Below are positions 46,522-54,542 of a stretch of DNA of 64,000 bases, one piece after another. This DNA is from CAWCCP01 sp963701245. Its GTDB lineage: Bacteria > Patescibacteriota > Saccharimonadia > Saccharimonadales > UBA4665. The stretch covers positions 248,001-312,000 of the forward strand of contig OY969576.1 in NCBI GenBank assembly GCA_963701245.1, in the 5' to 3' direction. The position numbers and the translations under genes are program-made. Numbering within the stretch: the first letter of the stretch is position 1; each line of letters begins with the position of its first letter. The notes under the pieces are model-generated. The model had not been told where the DNA came from, searched no databases, and worked only from the letters and a program-made list of their open reading frames with translations.

Positions 46522-46611
46522 ATGAAAAAAATTATTTTATCTTCAATTCTTTCGGCACGCTCTTGCGATCAAATATATACGCATTTGCAGTGTTACACAT
46601 GCCTCAATTGA
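46522..46611 (+). CDS. Possible 29-residue peptide with signal-like start
   Basis: ATG with an AGAGGA ribosome binding site encodes MKKIILSSILSARSCDQIYT followed by nine more residues with two of its three Cys, then TGA. The first 12 residues look like the start of a signal peptide, but the hydrophobic core is then lost, so this may be the stump of a decayed secreted-protein gene or a leader peptide for gene C, which starts 55 bp later. It is too short to be sure. Confidence 0.3.
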   Translation: MKKIILSSILSARSCDQIYTHLQCYTCLN

Positions 46612-46660
46612 AACCAGTGCGGTCTTATTAATCCTTGACGAAGTATCCTTATCGAAAACA

Positions 46661-47388
46661 ATTCCCATGCCCGAAACCCAAGACCACGAAAACGATGAAC
46701 CTATAGATCAGCACGATAGTGCTGATCCTACTGTAGTTCCTTCTTCTGAACTCTCAGAACCAGTAGTACCAGAACCACCTACAGTGAATGAACAAGATAG
46801 TGCTCTGACACACACTGCAGACACTGAACGCTCAGATGATACTGAACCTGATGATGAAGCAGCACAGAAAGAAGCAGCAGCACTGCTTGCTGCCCAGCAT
46901 GCTGCTGCGCAAGCTATCGAAGAGGCTCTTGCTGCAGAACGTCAGCATGAGGTACGTGGGAATGAGGATCTTGATGTGACTGTACGTGTTCGTCATGATG
47001 ACAGTCCTGCAGTACCAGAAGATCATAGTACTGAGACAAAGCCAGAGCCGCCTGCTGCCAAACCAAAGCCAAAGGCTGAGGAAACAGACGAAGCAGACAA
47101 CGTGGACAAAGCAGACACACAAGATGATGACAGTGGGACTAAGAACGACAGTGCTGAGTCTGATGATGATACTGCTACTCATGAAAAGCATACTGACTCA
47201 GGATCTAAGACTACCAAGAACAATGACCAGGACGATAGTCCTGCTACTGAAACCATAGAACCAGTAGCTCCTGCTCCTCCTAGGACTCCTTCAGCTGAAG
47301 TAGACAGTGATACTCCTGGGAATAGTGATGAGAATCCAGAACAACCTGACAGTCCTGATGTAGACACAGGAACAGCAGAGACTGATGC
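46661..47388 (+). repeat. Shared module repeat, copy C
   Basis: 728 bp matching copy B (41427-42154) in direct orientation, offset 5234 bp. It starts in ATTCCC before the start codon and ends after GAGACTGATGC. The portion from 46740 to 47388 also matches copy A. Confidence 0.85.
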
Positions 47389-48136
47389 TAGAGAGGGAGC
47401 GGAGGCTGATCTTGGTGGTGAAGCGAAGCATCACGGTGCCGCTCAATTTAGCGAAACTTCTGAAAGAGAAACTATTCAAGACACTACTGGGAAATTTAGA
47501 GACGTTGAAACGTTGTCTACGGCTGGCGGACGTTTGGAGAGTGACCAAACTGAGGAGGCTGCTAAGCCAGTTGGTGAGGCAACTGAAGAAGCCGCTCAGT
47601 CGGATGAAGCATCAGAAGTGGTAAAAAGTGAAGTTGCCAAAGCAGTCGCCGAAGTAGAAGCTTTTAATGTTGCTGGCGAGGTGTTGACGGAAGCAACCCA
47701 GACTATCGTGTCAAATAGTAAAGTGACACTAGTAAATGATTTAGGGGCAGTTCGTTTTTTTGTAATCAACTGGGCTCGAAATGGGAACGAAGCCCGGGAG
47801 GCATTAGCCGCAGAAGGCGTTGAGTTCAGCGATGAACGGTGGAGTCAACTCCTCCAAGGACCTGATGCGCTATTTCATAACCCTGCTGGGATCAGTGTGC
47901 CACAGGACGTTATTGATGTCTATAATCACAAACGACTGGGCGAATTAATGCGAGTTGCTGAAGCGGCTCTCGGTGCGCTTGACAGTAAATTTGTACTGCC
48001 GAGTAATGTACCGGCTGCCATTAAAATCATCGCCAATAATCCCGATAAGGTGAGATCCTGGGAAATTGAAAAATCTAAAGTCGTGAAGAAAGAAAAGCCA
48101 AAATTACGTTCTAAAAGTGACGGTCAGGGATGGTAA
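46667..48136 (+). CDS. Modular acidic protein C: shared disordered N-module with third C-domain
   Basis: 489 residues, no signal peptide. Residues 1-240 are identical to protein B. The unique part (241-489) begins with an acidic Glu/Ala-rich helical stretch (EEAAKPVGEATEEAAQSDEA), continues with helices around VAKAVAEVEAFNVAGEVLTE and a more globular portion (about 355-460) with FFVINWARNG, ERWSQLLQGPDALFHNP and NHKRLGELMRVAEAALGALD, and ends in a Lys-rich tail. It shares no sequence with the C-domains of A or B. Function unknown. The rule common N-module plus different C-domain is the main clue. Confidence 0.75.
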   Translation: MPETQDHENDEPIDQHDSADPTVVPSSELSEPVVPEPPTVNEQDSALTHTADTERSDDTEPDDEAAQKEAAALLAAQHAAAQAIEEALAAERQHEVRGNEDLDVTVRVRHDDSPAVPEDHSTETKPEPPAAKPKPKAEETDEADNVDKADTQDDDSGTKNDSAESDDDTATHEKHTDSGSKTTKNNDQDDSPATETIEPVAPAPPRTPSAEVDSDTPGNSDENPEQPDSPDVDTGTAETDAREGAEADLGGEAKHHGAAQFSETSERETIQDTTGKFRDVETLSTAGGRLESDQTEEAAKPVGEATEEAAQSDEASEVVKSEVAKAVAEVEAFNVAGEVLTEATQTIVSNSKVTLVNDLGAVRFFVINWARNGNEAREALAAEGVEFSDERWSQLLQGPDALFHNPAGISVPQDVIDVYNHKRLGELMRVAEAALGALDSKFVLPSNVPAAIKIIANNPDKVRSWEIEKSKVVKKEKPKLRSKSDGQGW

Positions 48137-48239
48137 ACGATTTTAAAATGCGACATGTTTCTTGACGATTTTTAAGAAATTGAAATACTCTCACCTGATT
48201 CTTGGTTCATTGTAGGAGAGTGCATTTTAGTGTGCTAGT

Positions 48240-48272
48240 TATATCGCCTTGTCTATTCAATCAGGCGATATA
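48240..48272. other. Perfect 10-bp hairpin in convergent intergenic region
   Basis: TATATCGCCT (48240-48249) and AGGCGATATA (48263-48272) are perfect inverted repeats with a 13-nt loop. There is no T-run on either side, so it is not a standard intrinsic terminator. It lies between the convergent ends of modular gene C and the DUF6325 operon. Confidence 0.6.
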
Positions 48273-48298
48273 CAGCTCCGGCATATATCATTACATTG

Positions 48299-48336
48299 CT
48301 GGAAACTGCCATAAGAGCAAAGCGGGTAGTTTCCAG
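48299..48336. other. Second strong hairpin (12-bp stem) beside the first
   Basis: CTGGAAACTGCC (48299-48310) pairs with GGTAGTTTCCAG (48325-48336), 11 Watson-Crick pairs and one G-T, loop 14 nt. As with the previous hairpin no T-run follows. The two together could be a bidirectional terminator, part of a structured RNA, or a protein-binding site. Confidence 0.6.
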
Positions 48337-48372
48337 GCCAAGCCTAGTACAGTACGTTTAGTTGGTGAAATT

Positions 48373-48447
48373 CTAGAGTAAGCCACGGCGACGTTGACGT
48401 CGGCGCATACCGGCAATTGACAATGGTGTAAGTGGTCGTCCAATCAT
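48373..48447 (-). CDS. 24-residue basic microprotein downstream of DUF6325 gene
   Basis: ATG preceded by AAGGAGAAAATA, one of the best ribosome binding sites in the window, and located 10 nt after the stop of the DUF6325 gene. The product is IGRPLTPLSIAGMRRRQRRR plus MGLL-type ends (24 residues in all), strongly Arg-rich. In actinobacteria DUF6325 genes are often followed by a small SHOCT-type protein, and this could be a reduced partner. Translation looks likely from the site strength, but the function is unknown. Confidence 0.5.
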   Translation of the reverse strand: MIGRPLTPLSIAGMRRRQRRRGLL

Positions 48448-48457
48448 TATTTTCTCC

Positions 48458-48898
48458 TTATGCTTTTATTGTTTCATTTGCCGCAATTTCTTCAATTGCT
48501 GCTTCAATTACTTCCGGATGTATTCTGCCTTCAGCGACTAATATTCCGTCAGCGTCAACTATGGCTTTTTTCAAACCTTTAGCCCACAAATGCTCAATCA
48601 CAAGGATTCCAGCGGAGGTATCATTGTCCATTGAAGCACTTAGTTTATGAATGTCATCTTCAGTTATGAGAGGCAGTTCATCGCTGAGATGGAGTGTCTT
48701 TGTCAGGTTTTTCAAGTCGGCGGACTGATCAGTCACTTCGGCCATAGCGATTGCTCCATCTTTATCTTTGATTACAAACAGTAAATCAACAACTCGAATT
48801 GCGCCACTATCAACTGCTTTCCTCAGCTCCTTTAAAATACTTCCATCAAAATTGTTGCCCTCAAAACCGACAGCAATATAATCAATTGGTCCCAACAT
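48458..48898 (-). CDS. DUF6325 family protein
   Basis: 146 residues from the ATG at 48898, chosen over a codon at 48958 because GGGGAGGG lies 6 nt upstream and the family starts MLGPIDYIAVGFEGN. The pattern includes FDGSILKELRKAVDSGAIRV, VDLLFVIKDKDG, an acidic middle with ITEDDIHKLSASMDN, and a C-terminal helix pair ending IEEIAANETIKA. Members occur in actinobacteria and CPR and have no established activity. First gene of a two-gene operon with the 24-residue microprotein. Confidence 0.8.
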   Translation of the reverse strand: MLGPIDYIAVGFEGNNFDGSILKELRKAVDSGAIRVVDLLFVIKDKDGAIAMAEVTDQSADLKNLTKTLHLSDELPLITEDDIHKLSASMDNDTSAGILVIEHLWAKGLKKAIVDADGILVAEGRIHPEVIEAAIEEIAANETIKA

Positions 48899-49017
48899 TC
48901 GCGTCCCTCCCCTAATTACGTTTCCGCGCTTTATGTTTCTACGCACACTTTCATGCATAGTATGGTTTTGCTTTTTGGAGCGTTAGTGTTTTTTGATAAC
49001 GCATTCGAAATCGATCG

Positions 49018-50177
49018 TTAATCGACGAGTCTGCGCCGGACGTCACGGCTGAGTCTGGTTAATAACTCGTAACTAAATAATCCGTAATCACGAGCTATGT
49101 TGTCAATCGAATTTCTATCGTTCGGGTCATTACTATATATAGTGACCTTGTCACCAACTTCTGCCGTGATGCCATTTAAACTAATCATTGTTTGATTCAT
49201 GCAGATTCGACCAACAATCGCTGTATAGTCAGAGCCTATTTTTACGCGTCCCCCATTGCTGAAAGCATCGCGCGGCAACGCTTCATAGTAGCCAAGTGGC
49301 AATAAGCCAATTTGCATTTTTGATGGTGCTGAAAAGGTATAGTTATAGCCGACTTTATCACCTTTTTCAGATCGGTCACCTTGGCTATAGTGCTGGTAAG
49401 ACGCAGCGCCGGTTGTAGTCTTGTGGTGAGCTGCTTATATTCTGGATGTTTCGGAGGAAACGGATTGAGTCCGTATAAACCGATCCCCAGCCGGATCATA
49501 TTGGCATACTTTGATTTTGCCACGACACTACCGGCAGTTTGGGCAACATGTAGCATTGTCGGTTTGCCACCTGCTTCTCGCACCATCTCAACACATGCAT
49601 CAAATAGTGCGACAGCATCAGAAACAGTCTTAGGATCATCACCATCACTATCTGCCAGGTGGCTCATGACACCCTCTAACGTCAATTTTTTTTGCGACAG
49701 GATCAGTTTAGTAAGCTTCGTAACTTCGGACGGATCAGCTCCGGAACGGTTCATACCGGTATTGCACTCTAGATGGACATCAATTTCAGCACCAGTCTTA
49801 CTGAGCGCTCGAATTGAGGCTTCGTCTTGAACAACAAAACTAAAATTGTCATACTTAAGACCTTTATAATTCTCGAGCGGTATAGGTCCCATGACTAGTA
49901 CTGGATGTCGACTGACCTCTCGTAGTCGGAGTGCCTCAAAGTAACCATCGACGGCGATATACGGAACCTTTTCATGTTTGAGAATCTCGGCTACCGGTTT
50001 GATACCATGGCCGTAGGCGTTTGCTTTTAAGACTGGGATGACTTGCATATTCGTCAGCTGTTCAAAGGTTTCCAAATTGTGGAGAACAGCAGAGCGTGAT
50101 ATCTCGATCAGGTTGAACGTCGTATATTTTTTTTCAAATCGCTTCAGCCAGTAGCCAACTTTATTTTTGACGGACAT
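49018..50177 (-). pseudogene. alr: Alanine racemase with single-base frameshift
   Basis: The first part (to about codon 270) has the PLP lysine in VLKANAYGHG (Lys51), the HLECNTGMNRSG strand and MSHLADSDGDD. The second part in another frame continues MQIGLLPLGYYEALPR and GRICMNQTMISL, the C-terminal domain. Adding one A to the A5 run (T5 at 49363-49367 on the plus strand) joins them as LKKGDKVGYNYTFSAPSKMQ, giving one 386-residue racemase of normal length. Intact, it would make D-Ala for peptidoglycan. Either a real loss or a sequencing indel; three more such breaks follow within 8 kb. Confidence 0.85.
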
Positions 50178-50265
50178 TCCTCTATTCTACGCTTCTCGGT
50201 AATAATACAAAGACCATAATTTAGGCCAGATTTCCAGACTAACGTTGTCAGATGATCGATGGCGT

Positions 50266-50293
50266 TTGACTCTTATGCTTAGACTGTTAGAAT
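50266..50293 (+). promoter_or_regulatory. Promoter upstream of predicted small RNA
   Basis: TTGACT (50266-50271), 16-bp spacer, TAGAAT (50288-50293). Predicted transcription start near 50300, inside an intergenic region with no gene on the plus strand. Confidence 0.5.
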
Positions 50294-50299
50294 GGAATG

Positions 50300-50439
50300 A
50301 GTTGTTTTGCTTAAACAAATAAGCTGGTAGTAGGAGTTCGGTGTCGCTTCGGGCACACAAGTGAACTGATCCAAACACAACGTACTCATAAAAATTAGAT
50401 GAAGCGTTTTATCGTGAAACGCTTTGGTTTTTATTTTTG
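50300..50439 (+). ncRNA. Predicted small RNA or transcription attenuator upstream of the decarboxylase gene
   Basis: The 330-bp gap 50178-50507 holds a promoter, about 140 nt of potential RNA and an intrinsic terminator. The RNA contains nested pairing: AGTTC (50335-50339) with GAACT (50373-50377), and inside it GTGTC pairing with GGCAC around a GCTTCG loop at 50341-50356. The terminator hairpin follows. Only 68 nt separate the terminator from the decarboxylase start, so it could be a riboswitch or attenuator leader or a stand-alone sRNA. It matches no class I know. The short minus-strand reading frame here is probably spurious. Confidence 0.45.
50402..50439 (+). terminator. Intrinsic terminator
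   Basis: AAGCGTTT (50402-50409), 7-nt loop, AAACGCTT (50417-50424), followed by TGGTTTTTATTTTTG. The perfect 8-bp stem and T-rich tract fit a plus-strand Rho-independent terminator. No plus-strand gene ends just upstream, which is why a non-coding transcript is proposed. Confidence 0.7.
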
Positions 50440-50507
50440 TTCAAATTAATTACAAAGTAATAATAACTCTTAACGTTTTGTTTTAGCGCCAGAGGTATTG
50501 GAGGTTT

Positions 50508-51699
50508 ATGTTAAAAAATAAAACAACCACAAAAACGACAGTCTTCACTAAACGACAGCGACCAGTCAGAAATTTAGGAACATATTCAAATGTCATCAAT
50601 GATCGATCTTTATATGACATTTTATTCAGTAGTAGTGAGATGAATTTTGTGGACAAAGCCGCCTATCCGGATGTTGCCGTTATGGAACAGCAAACGGTTG
50701 CCTTTTTATTAGAACTTACCAACGGCACTCAAGATGGGGTTGGCTTTGCGACGACCGGTTCGTCGGAAGCGATTGTGCTTGCTCTGGCTTGGCACCGCAA
50801 TAACTTTATGAGCGAGCATCCTGGAAAAAGCTCACAGCAAACTGAATTTTATTATTAATGAGGGTTATCATAAAGCTTTTGATAAATTCGCGACATTGGT
50901 TGGCACAGAGCTTAAAGCTGCCCCGCTCAACGAAGATTTAACGATTGATATCGAAGCCGCCGAAAAGCTGATTGACGAGAATACCTTCTGCTTGGTTGGT
51001 ATCGCCGGATCAACGGAAATAGGCATGGTCGACGAAATAACCGAACTCAATAAACTGGCCCTTCTCCATAAGTTACCACTCCATGTGGATGCGGCAATCG
51101 GCGGCTATGTCTTGCCGTTTATGGATGGTGTCTCGGATTGGAATTTTGCCTTGCCGGCGGTCCAAAGTATCAACATAAGTGCTCACAAATATGGTCTATG
51201 TTTGCCAGGTATCGGTTTTTTACTGGTCCGAGATCAATCTATTATTCCAAAGAATTATCATACTGAAATAGACTATCTCGCCGGTGGCGGCGTAGAAGAT
51301 AATGCCCTGTCGTGCAGCCGCAATGCCTCATTCGTTATTAATGCGCACCACAACATGACCCAATACGGGTTTGAGGGCTATAAAACCATCACCAAACAGA
51401 ATTTTGCACATGCCCAGTATCTGGCCGACCAGTTAAAAAAACTTCCCATAATAGATCACATTATCCTCGGCGATGTTCCCATAGCGTTGTTCAGTAGTCC
51501 GCAGATTAAAGATCTCTCGGCATTCTTATCGGAAGTTGGTTGGATTCAAAGCGCTCATTATATTCGGGCACTGGAGCGACGCTACATAAGAATTGTCTTA
51601 CGTCAGCATCTTGATACAGCTATTCTGAATGATTTTCTGACTTCGATTGGCGAGTTTCAGACCTCAAACACTACTCCCAAGCAAGCGCTCGCGACATAG
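50508..51699 (+). pseudogene. Glutamate decarboxylase-like PLP enzyme with single-base frameshift
   Basis: Group II PLP decarboxylase. Part one has the PLP-phosphate loop ATTGSSEAIVLAL. Part two carries the conserved region LPLHVDAAIGGYVLPF with Asp that pairs with the pyridine N, and the PLP lysine in NISAHKYGL. Removing one T from the run at 50847-50850 joins them through FIINEGYHKAFDKF into one 396-residue protein, slightly shorter than GadB. A GGAGG ribosome binding site lies 4 nt before the ATG. A substrate of glutamate or an aromatic amino acid cannot be decided. Confidence 0.8.
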
Positions 51700-51709
51700 A
51701 GTAATTAGC

Positions 51710-52060
51710 TTAAGGCTTGTTGGGTTTTGTTGACCTGGCTGATTCTTTATCGGTAGGTGACTTTGTGGTGTGTTTCAATTTTTTGTCATCCATGACAATG
51801 ACGATAAGACCTAAGATGGAGGTCAGTACCATAATGGCAATCGTGATCTCAAAAGCTATAAAACGTGATTCCGAAGTAGCCACTGAGATGTTATAGAACG
51901 GACAGGTATGCGGTGTTGGAAGCACTGGCTGCGTGTTATACATCCATTGCCAGCCATTGCCGCTATCGCAGGGGCTATTGTCGAGAGTCATGAAACCAAG
52001 GGTAAGTGCTACGGCAAATTCCACCACCAGCAAAACAAAAAATAACCGTAAACGTCTCAC
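51710..52060 (-). CDS. Small two-TM membrane protein
   Basis: About 116 residues from a GTG at 52060. TM helices at about 5-25 (LRLFFVLLVVEFAVALTLGF) and 70-92, with an outside loop between containing two Cys (SPCDSG and HTCPFY) that may form a disulfide. A Lys/Thr-rich cytosolic tail follows. The frame extends upstream but would run into the neighbouring broken membrane gene. The GTG gives an 8-nt gap. Not recognised. Confidence 0.5.
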   Translation of the reverse strand: MRRLRLFFVLLVVEFAVALTLGFMTLDNSPCDSGNGWQWMYNTQPVLPTPHTCPFYNISVATSESRFIAFEITIAIMVLTSILGLIVIVMDDKKLKHTTKSPTDKESARSTKPNKP

Positions 52061-52067
52061 AATGAGT

Positions 52068-52642
52068 TTATAGTAGCACAGATCGACGCCACAATATGAC
52101 GGCGGCAATGGCAGCATTACCGAGAAGTGCCACCACTGGATACGCGACAGTTAAAAACGTCAGTGTCGATAACGCGAAGATTGAGGGAATAAATTTTATA
52201 GTATTAAGTACAAACGACTTGGCGGTCTCCTGCTGAGGCCGTTTGTAGGCTTTTTTTATTGTCATCGCGAAGCCAATACAGAGCGTTACAAGTGTGATTA
52301 AGAGAGCTAGATCTTTACTAGCGATGATAAATAACATGAAAACCCTACTACTGCAACTGCCAATAAACTCCAATCAACCTTAGTCGGCTGATTATCTCCT
52401 TTGAACAAAGCGAGAACAAATATCGAGAGACTGGCCAGTGACGTGAGTCCGGTTGCCCAGGTACCGATACCACCGTGACCATGGACTTGGGCAATAAATC
52501 CATTGGCCGCCAATATCCCCCAAATGAGCCAAGAAAAGGTATGTGGTTTAGTGCGGCCGAGAAAGATATCACGAAAGTAGAAGTAATAAGCAAAAACGGC
52601 CGGAATAATTGAAACAATGCCGAATAAAAGCTTTATGTTCAT
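52068..52642 (-). pseudogene. Multi-pass (PQ-loop/SemiSWEET-like) membrane protein with single-base frameshift
   Basis: Two overlapping frames make one protein. The first has TM helices with LGRTKPHTFSWLIWGILAAN and GIGTWATGLTSLASLSIFVL. The second continues with ASKDLALLITLVTLCIGFAM, then KKAYKRPQQETAKSFVLNTI and two further helices. Adding one T to the T4 run (A4 at 52339-52342 on the plus strand) joins them as GFFMLFIIASKD, giving 191 residues and about seven helices. The two KP..(F/T)..W repeats resemble the internal duplication of PQ-loop proteins. Transport role is inferred only. Confidence 0.6.
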
Positions 52643-52739
52643 TGTCGGATCTTAACATAGCGTACTTTGGGTACGAAATAGAAGATTGAATACGGGCAAA
52701 TACAGGTTAGTCCTTTTGGTTATAGTCCCCTTGTGCCGG

Positions 52740-52745
52740 TATAAT
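52740..52745 (+). promoter_or_regulatory. -10 box for leaderless purU transcript
   Basis: A perfect TATAAT ends 7 nt before the ATG at 52753. TTGGTT at 52716-52721 could be the -35. No ribosome binding site is present, so initiation on the bare AUG is likely. Confidence 0.55.
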
Positions 52746-52752
52746 CGGATCC

Positions 52753-53595
52753 ATGCAATTTATTTTCCTGATTGTTTGTCCGGACCAAGTAGGCATTGTT
52801 GCTCGTTTTACTGATGTGCTCTATAAAGCCCAGGCGAACATTATTAGCCTGGAACAACATGTCGAAAATAACAGCTGGTTTTTTATGCGAGTTGAAGCGA
52901 CCTTTGCCGGTAGTCAATCCGAGCAGCGGCAGCTACTTTCTAAGACGAAGGCATTAGCCACGAAGCTCGACGCCAAAGTACAGGTATATGATGCTCATGA
53001 AAAACAAAAGATAGCCATTTTGGCTACCAGCGAAGCGGCCTGTCCGAGAGAGTTATTAATCCAAGAACAGGCTGGATTGTTAGCTGGCGAGATCGTCTGC
53101 CTGATTGCCAATAAACCAGACCTTACATCGCTGGCTGATGTCTATGAGAAACCGTTCCATGTCGTGACAACCGACAAAGGAATGCTACAAGCGGAAAATG
53201 AAATGGAGATACTTATTAAGCGTTCTAAGCCTGACTTAGTGGTGTTAGCTCGCTATATGAAGGTGTTGTCGGACGAATTTGTACGGCCATATGAAAGTCG
53301 GATTATTAATATACATCATGGCTTCCTGCCGGCTTTTAAGGGTAATAAGCCTTATCATCAAGCTTGGGAGCGCGGTGTTAAATGTATTGGCGCGACCGCC
53401 CATTTTGTGACGGCCGAGCTGGATGATGGTCCGATTATAGCCCAAGAAGTTATTCCGGTATCACATCAGCATTCGGTTAACGATATGATCCTCGCTGGAC
53501 GAGAAATAGAAAAACGAGTGCTTTTGCAGGCGGTCCAGGCCTATTTGGCACATAAAATAATTGTGCATCATCGAAGGACGATTATTTTTCATTAG
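52753..53595 (+). CDS. purU: Formyltetrahydrofolate deformylase
   Basis: 280 residues. An N-terminal ACT domain (about 1-80, FLIVCPDQVGIVARFTDVLY) is followed by the formyltransferase fold. Catalytic residues: Asn186 and His188 in INIHHGFLPAFKG, and Asp224 in ELDDGPI. PurU hydrolyses 10-formyl-THF to formate and THF, balancing one-carbon units. It is full length and intact, unlike four of the conserved genes around it. The predicted transcript is leaderless. The next gene starts 9 bp after its stop. Confidence 0.9.
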   Translation: MQFIFLIVCPDQVGIVARFTDVLYKAQANIISLEQHVENNSWFFMRVEATFAGSQSEQRQLLSKTKALATKLDAKVQVYDAHEKQKIAILATSEAACPRELLIQEQAGLLAGEIVCLIANKPDLTSLADVYEKPFHVVTTDKGMLQAENEMEILIKRSKPDLVVLARYMKVLSDEFVRPYESRIINIHHGFLPAFKGNKPYHQAWERGVKCIGATAHFVTAELDDGPIIAQEVIPVSHQHSVNDMILAGREIEKRVLLQAVQAYLAHKIIVHHRRTIIFH

Positions 53596-53604
53596 TATTT
53601 TTAT

Positions 53605-54471
53605 ATGTCCGACACAGTCTTTAGCCTCAGTCATGCTGAATTTATGGGGGTATTTTCACCTGCTCGGCGGGAGTTCTTAGATGAAAGCTCTGTGCACACC
53701 AATGAACTCGCGAGGGGCTCATTGGCGGCAGTTGAAGAAGGTGATGATCGGGCTTACGTCGTTCCGGCAATTGATTTTGCGGTCAATGTAGCAATTCAGG
53801 CCTGTCAGCGGGCTGAACTACCTGATGAAATGCAGCACCGTGCCGAAGCGGGAGCGATGGTGGCAGCGGTAGCATTAGAGAGAGCTATAAATCAGAGGGT
53901 TATTACTAGTGCCTATGCAACAAATCCATTTTTGATTGACATGACGGAGTTGGTTCGTGAAGACGATTACCGGCTTGCAGTACATGTTTTTTCAGCCCTG
54001 AAATCGTTTTCTGATGGCGCGTTTATGCAAACCCTGATTATGGTTAGTGGCGGTCTTAGGGCTCTCAATCGAGAAGGTGTAGATCATGACCAAGCCAATA
54101 TACTTGATCATAGTCGTCAGCTAGAGTTAATAGGTCATATTAGAGCTCAGCGAGAAAAAGGTGTTCATAAGAGGCTAGGTATTCCCTATGCCCAAGTGCA
54201 TCATTTTAATGTAACCTCCGGTCCCACTTCAGAAACCGTTGAACTAAATCGACATACAAAAACGTTACTTCAGCAGAGTATCGACGTCGATAGTGGTTGC
54301 CCAACGATCGGCATTCAACCAGTCGAAGGTACATCATTGTATGTGTTACGTTTTCATGAAATATTGAAGCTCTTTATGTCTGGCAATGTACAGGTAAGTA
54401 ATAGTCCAACTCCAATAAAACGGGTTATTGAAAAAGATCAGCGATACTCTTTGGTCACAATAGATGCTTGA
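53605..54471 (+). CDS. Hypothetical protein
   Basis: 288 residues, no signal or TM helix, mostly helical and moderately acidic. Not recognised. It starts 9 bp after purU with a TAGTAT box 6 nt before the ATG, so it may have its own leaderless start or be co-transcribed. The style (SVHTNELARGSLAAVEEGDD, AVAALERAINQR-like helices) resembles the unknown proteins of the 34-48 kb island, but I see no shared sequence. Confidence 0.55.
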   Translation: MSDTVFSLSHAEFMGVFSPARREFLDESSVHTNELARGSLAAVEEGDDRAYVVPAIDFAVNVAIQACQRAELPDEMQHRAEAGAMVAAVALERAINQRVITSAYATNPFLIDMTELVREDDYRLAVHVFSALKSFSDGAFMQTLIMVSGGLRALNREGVDHDQANILDHSRQLELIGHIRAQREKGVHKRLGIPYAQVHHFNVTSGPTSETVELNRHTKTLLQQSIDVDSGCPTIGIQPVEGTSLYVLRFHEILKLFMSGNVQVSNSPTPIKRVIEKDQRYSLVTIDA

Positions 54472-54488
54472 AAAGAGCTAGGGCTACG

Positions 54489-54516
54489 TTGACCTTTTTA
54501 GTAGGCAGCCTATAAT
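54489..54516 (+). promoter_or_regulatory. Consensus-type promoter of the 54543 gene
   Basis: TTGACC (54489-54494), 16-bp spacer, TATAAT (54511-54516). It is the clearest sigma-70-type promoter in the window and is followed by a GGAGG site at about 54530, so this gene has a normal leader. Confidence 0.65.
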
Positions 54517-54542
54517 AGGGGCAACTTACGGAGGCGGTCGTT

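Noticed and set aside
49018..50177. Programmed -1 frameshift in alr
   Set aside because: The run is only A5, preceded by G, and not a good slippery heptamer. Three neighbouring genes with unrelated families have the same kind of lesion, so indels are the simpler explanation.
50187..50378. 63-residue minus-strand ORF in the intergenic region before the decarboxylase
   Set aside because: No ribosome binding site, unusual composition, and it overlaps the predicted small RNA and its promoter on the other strand.
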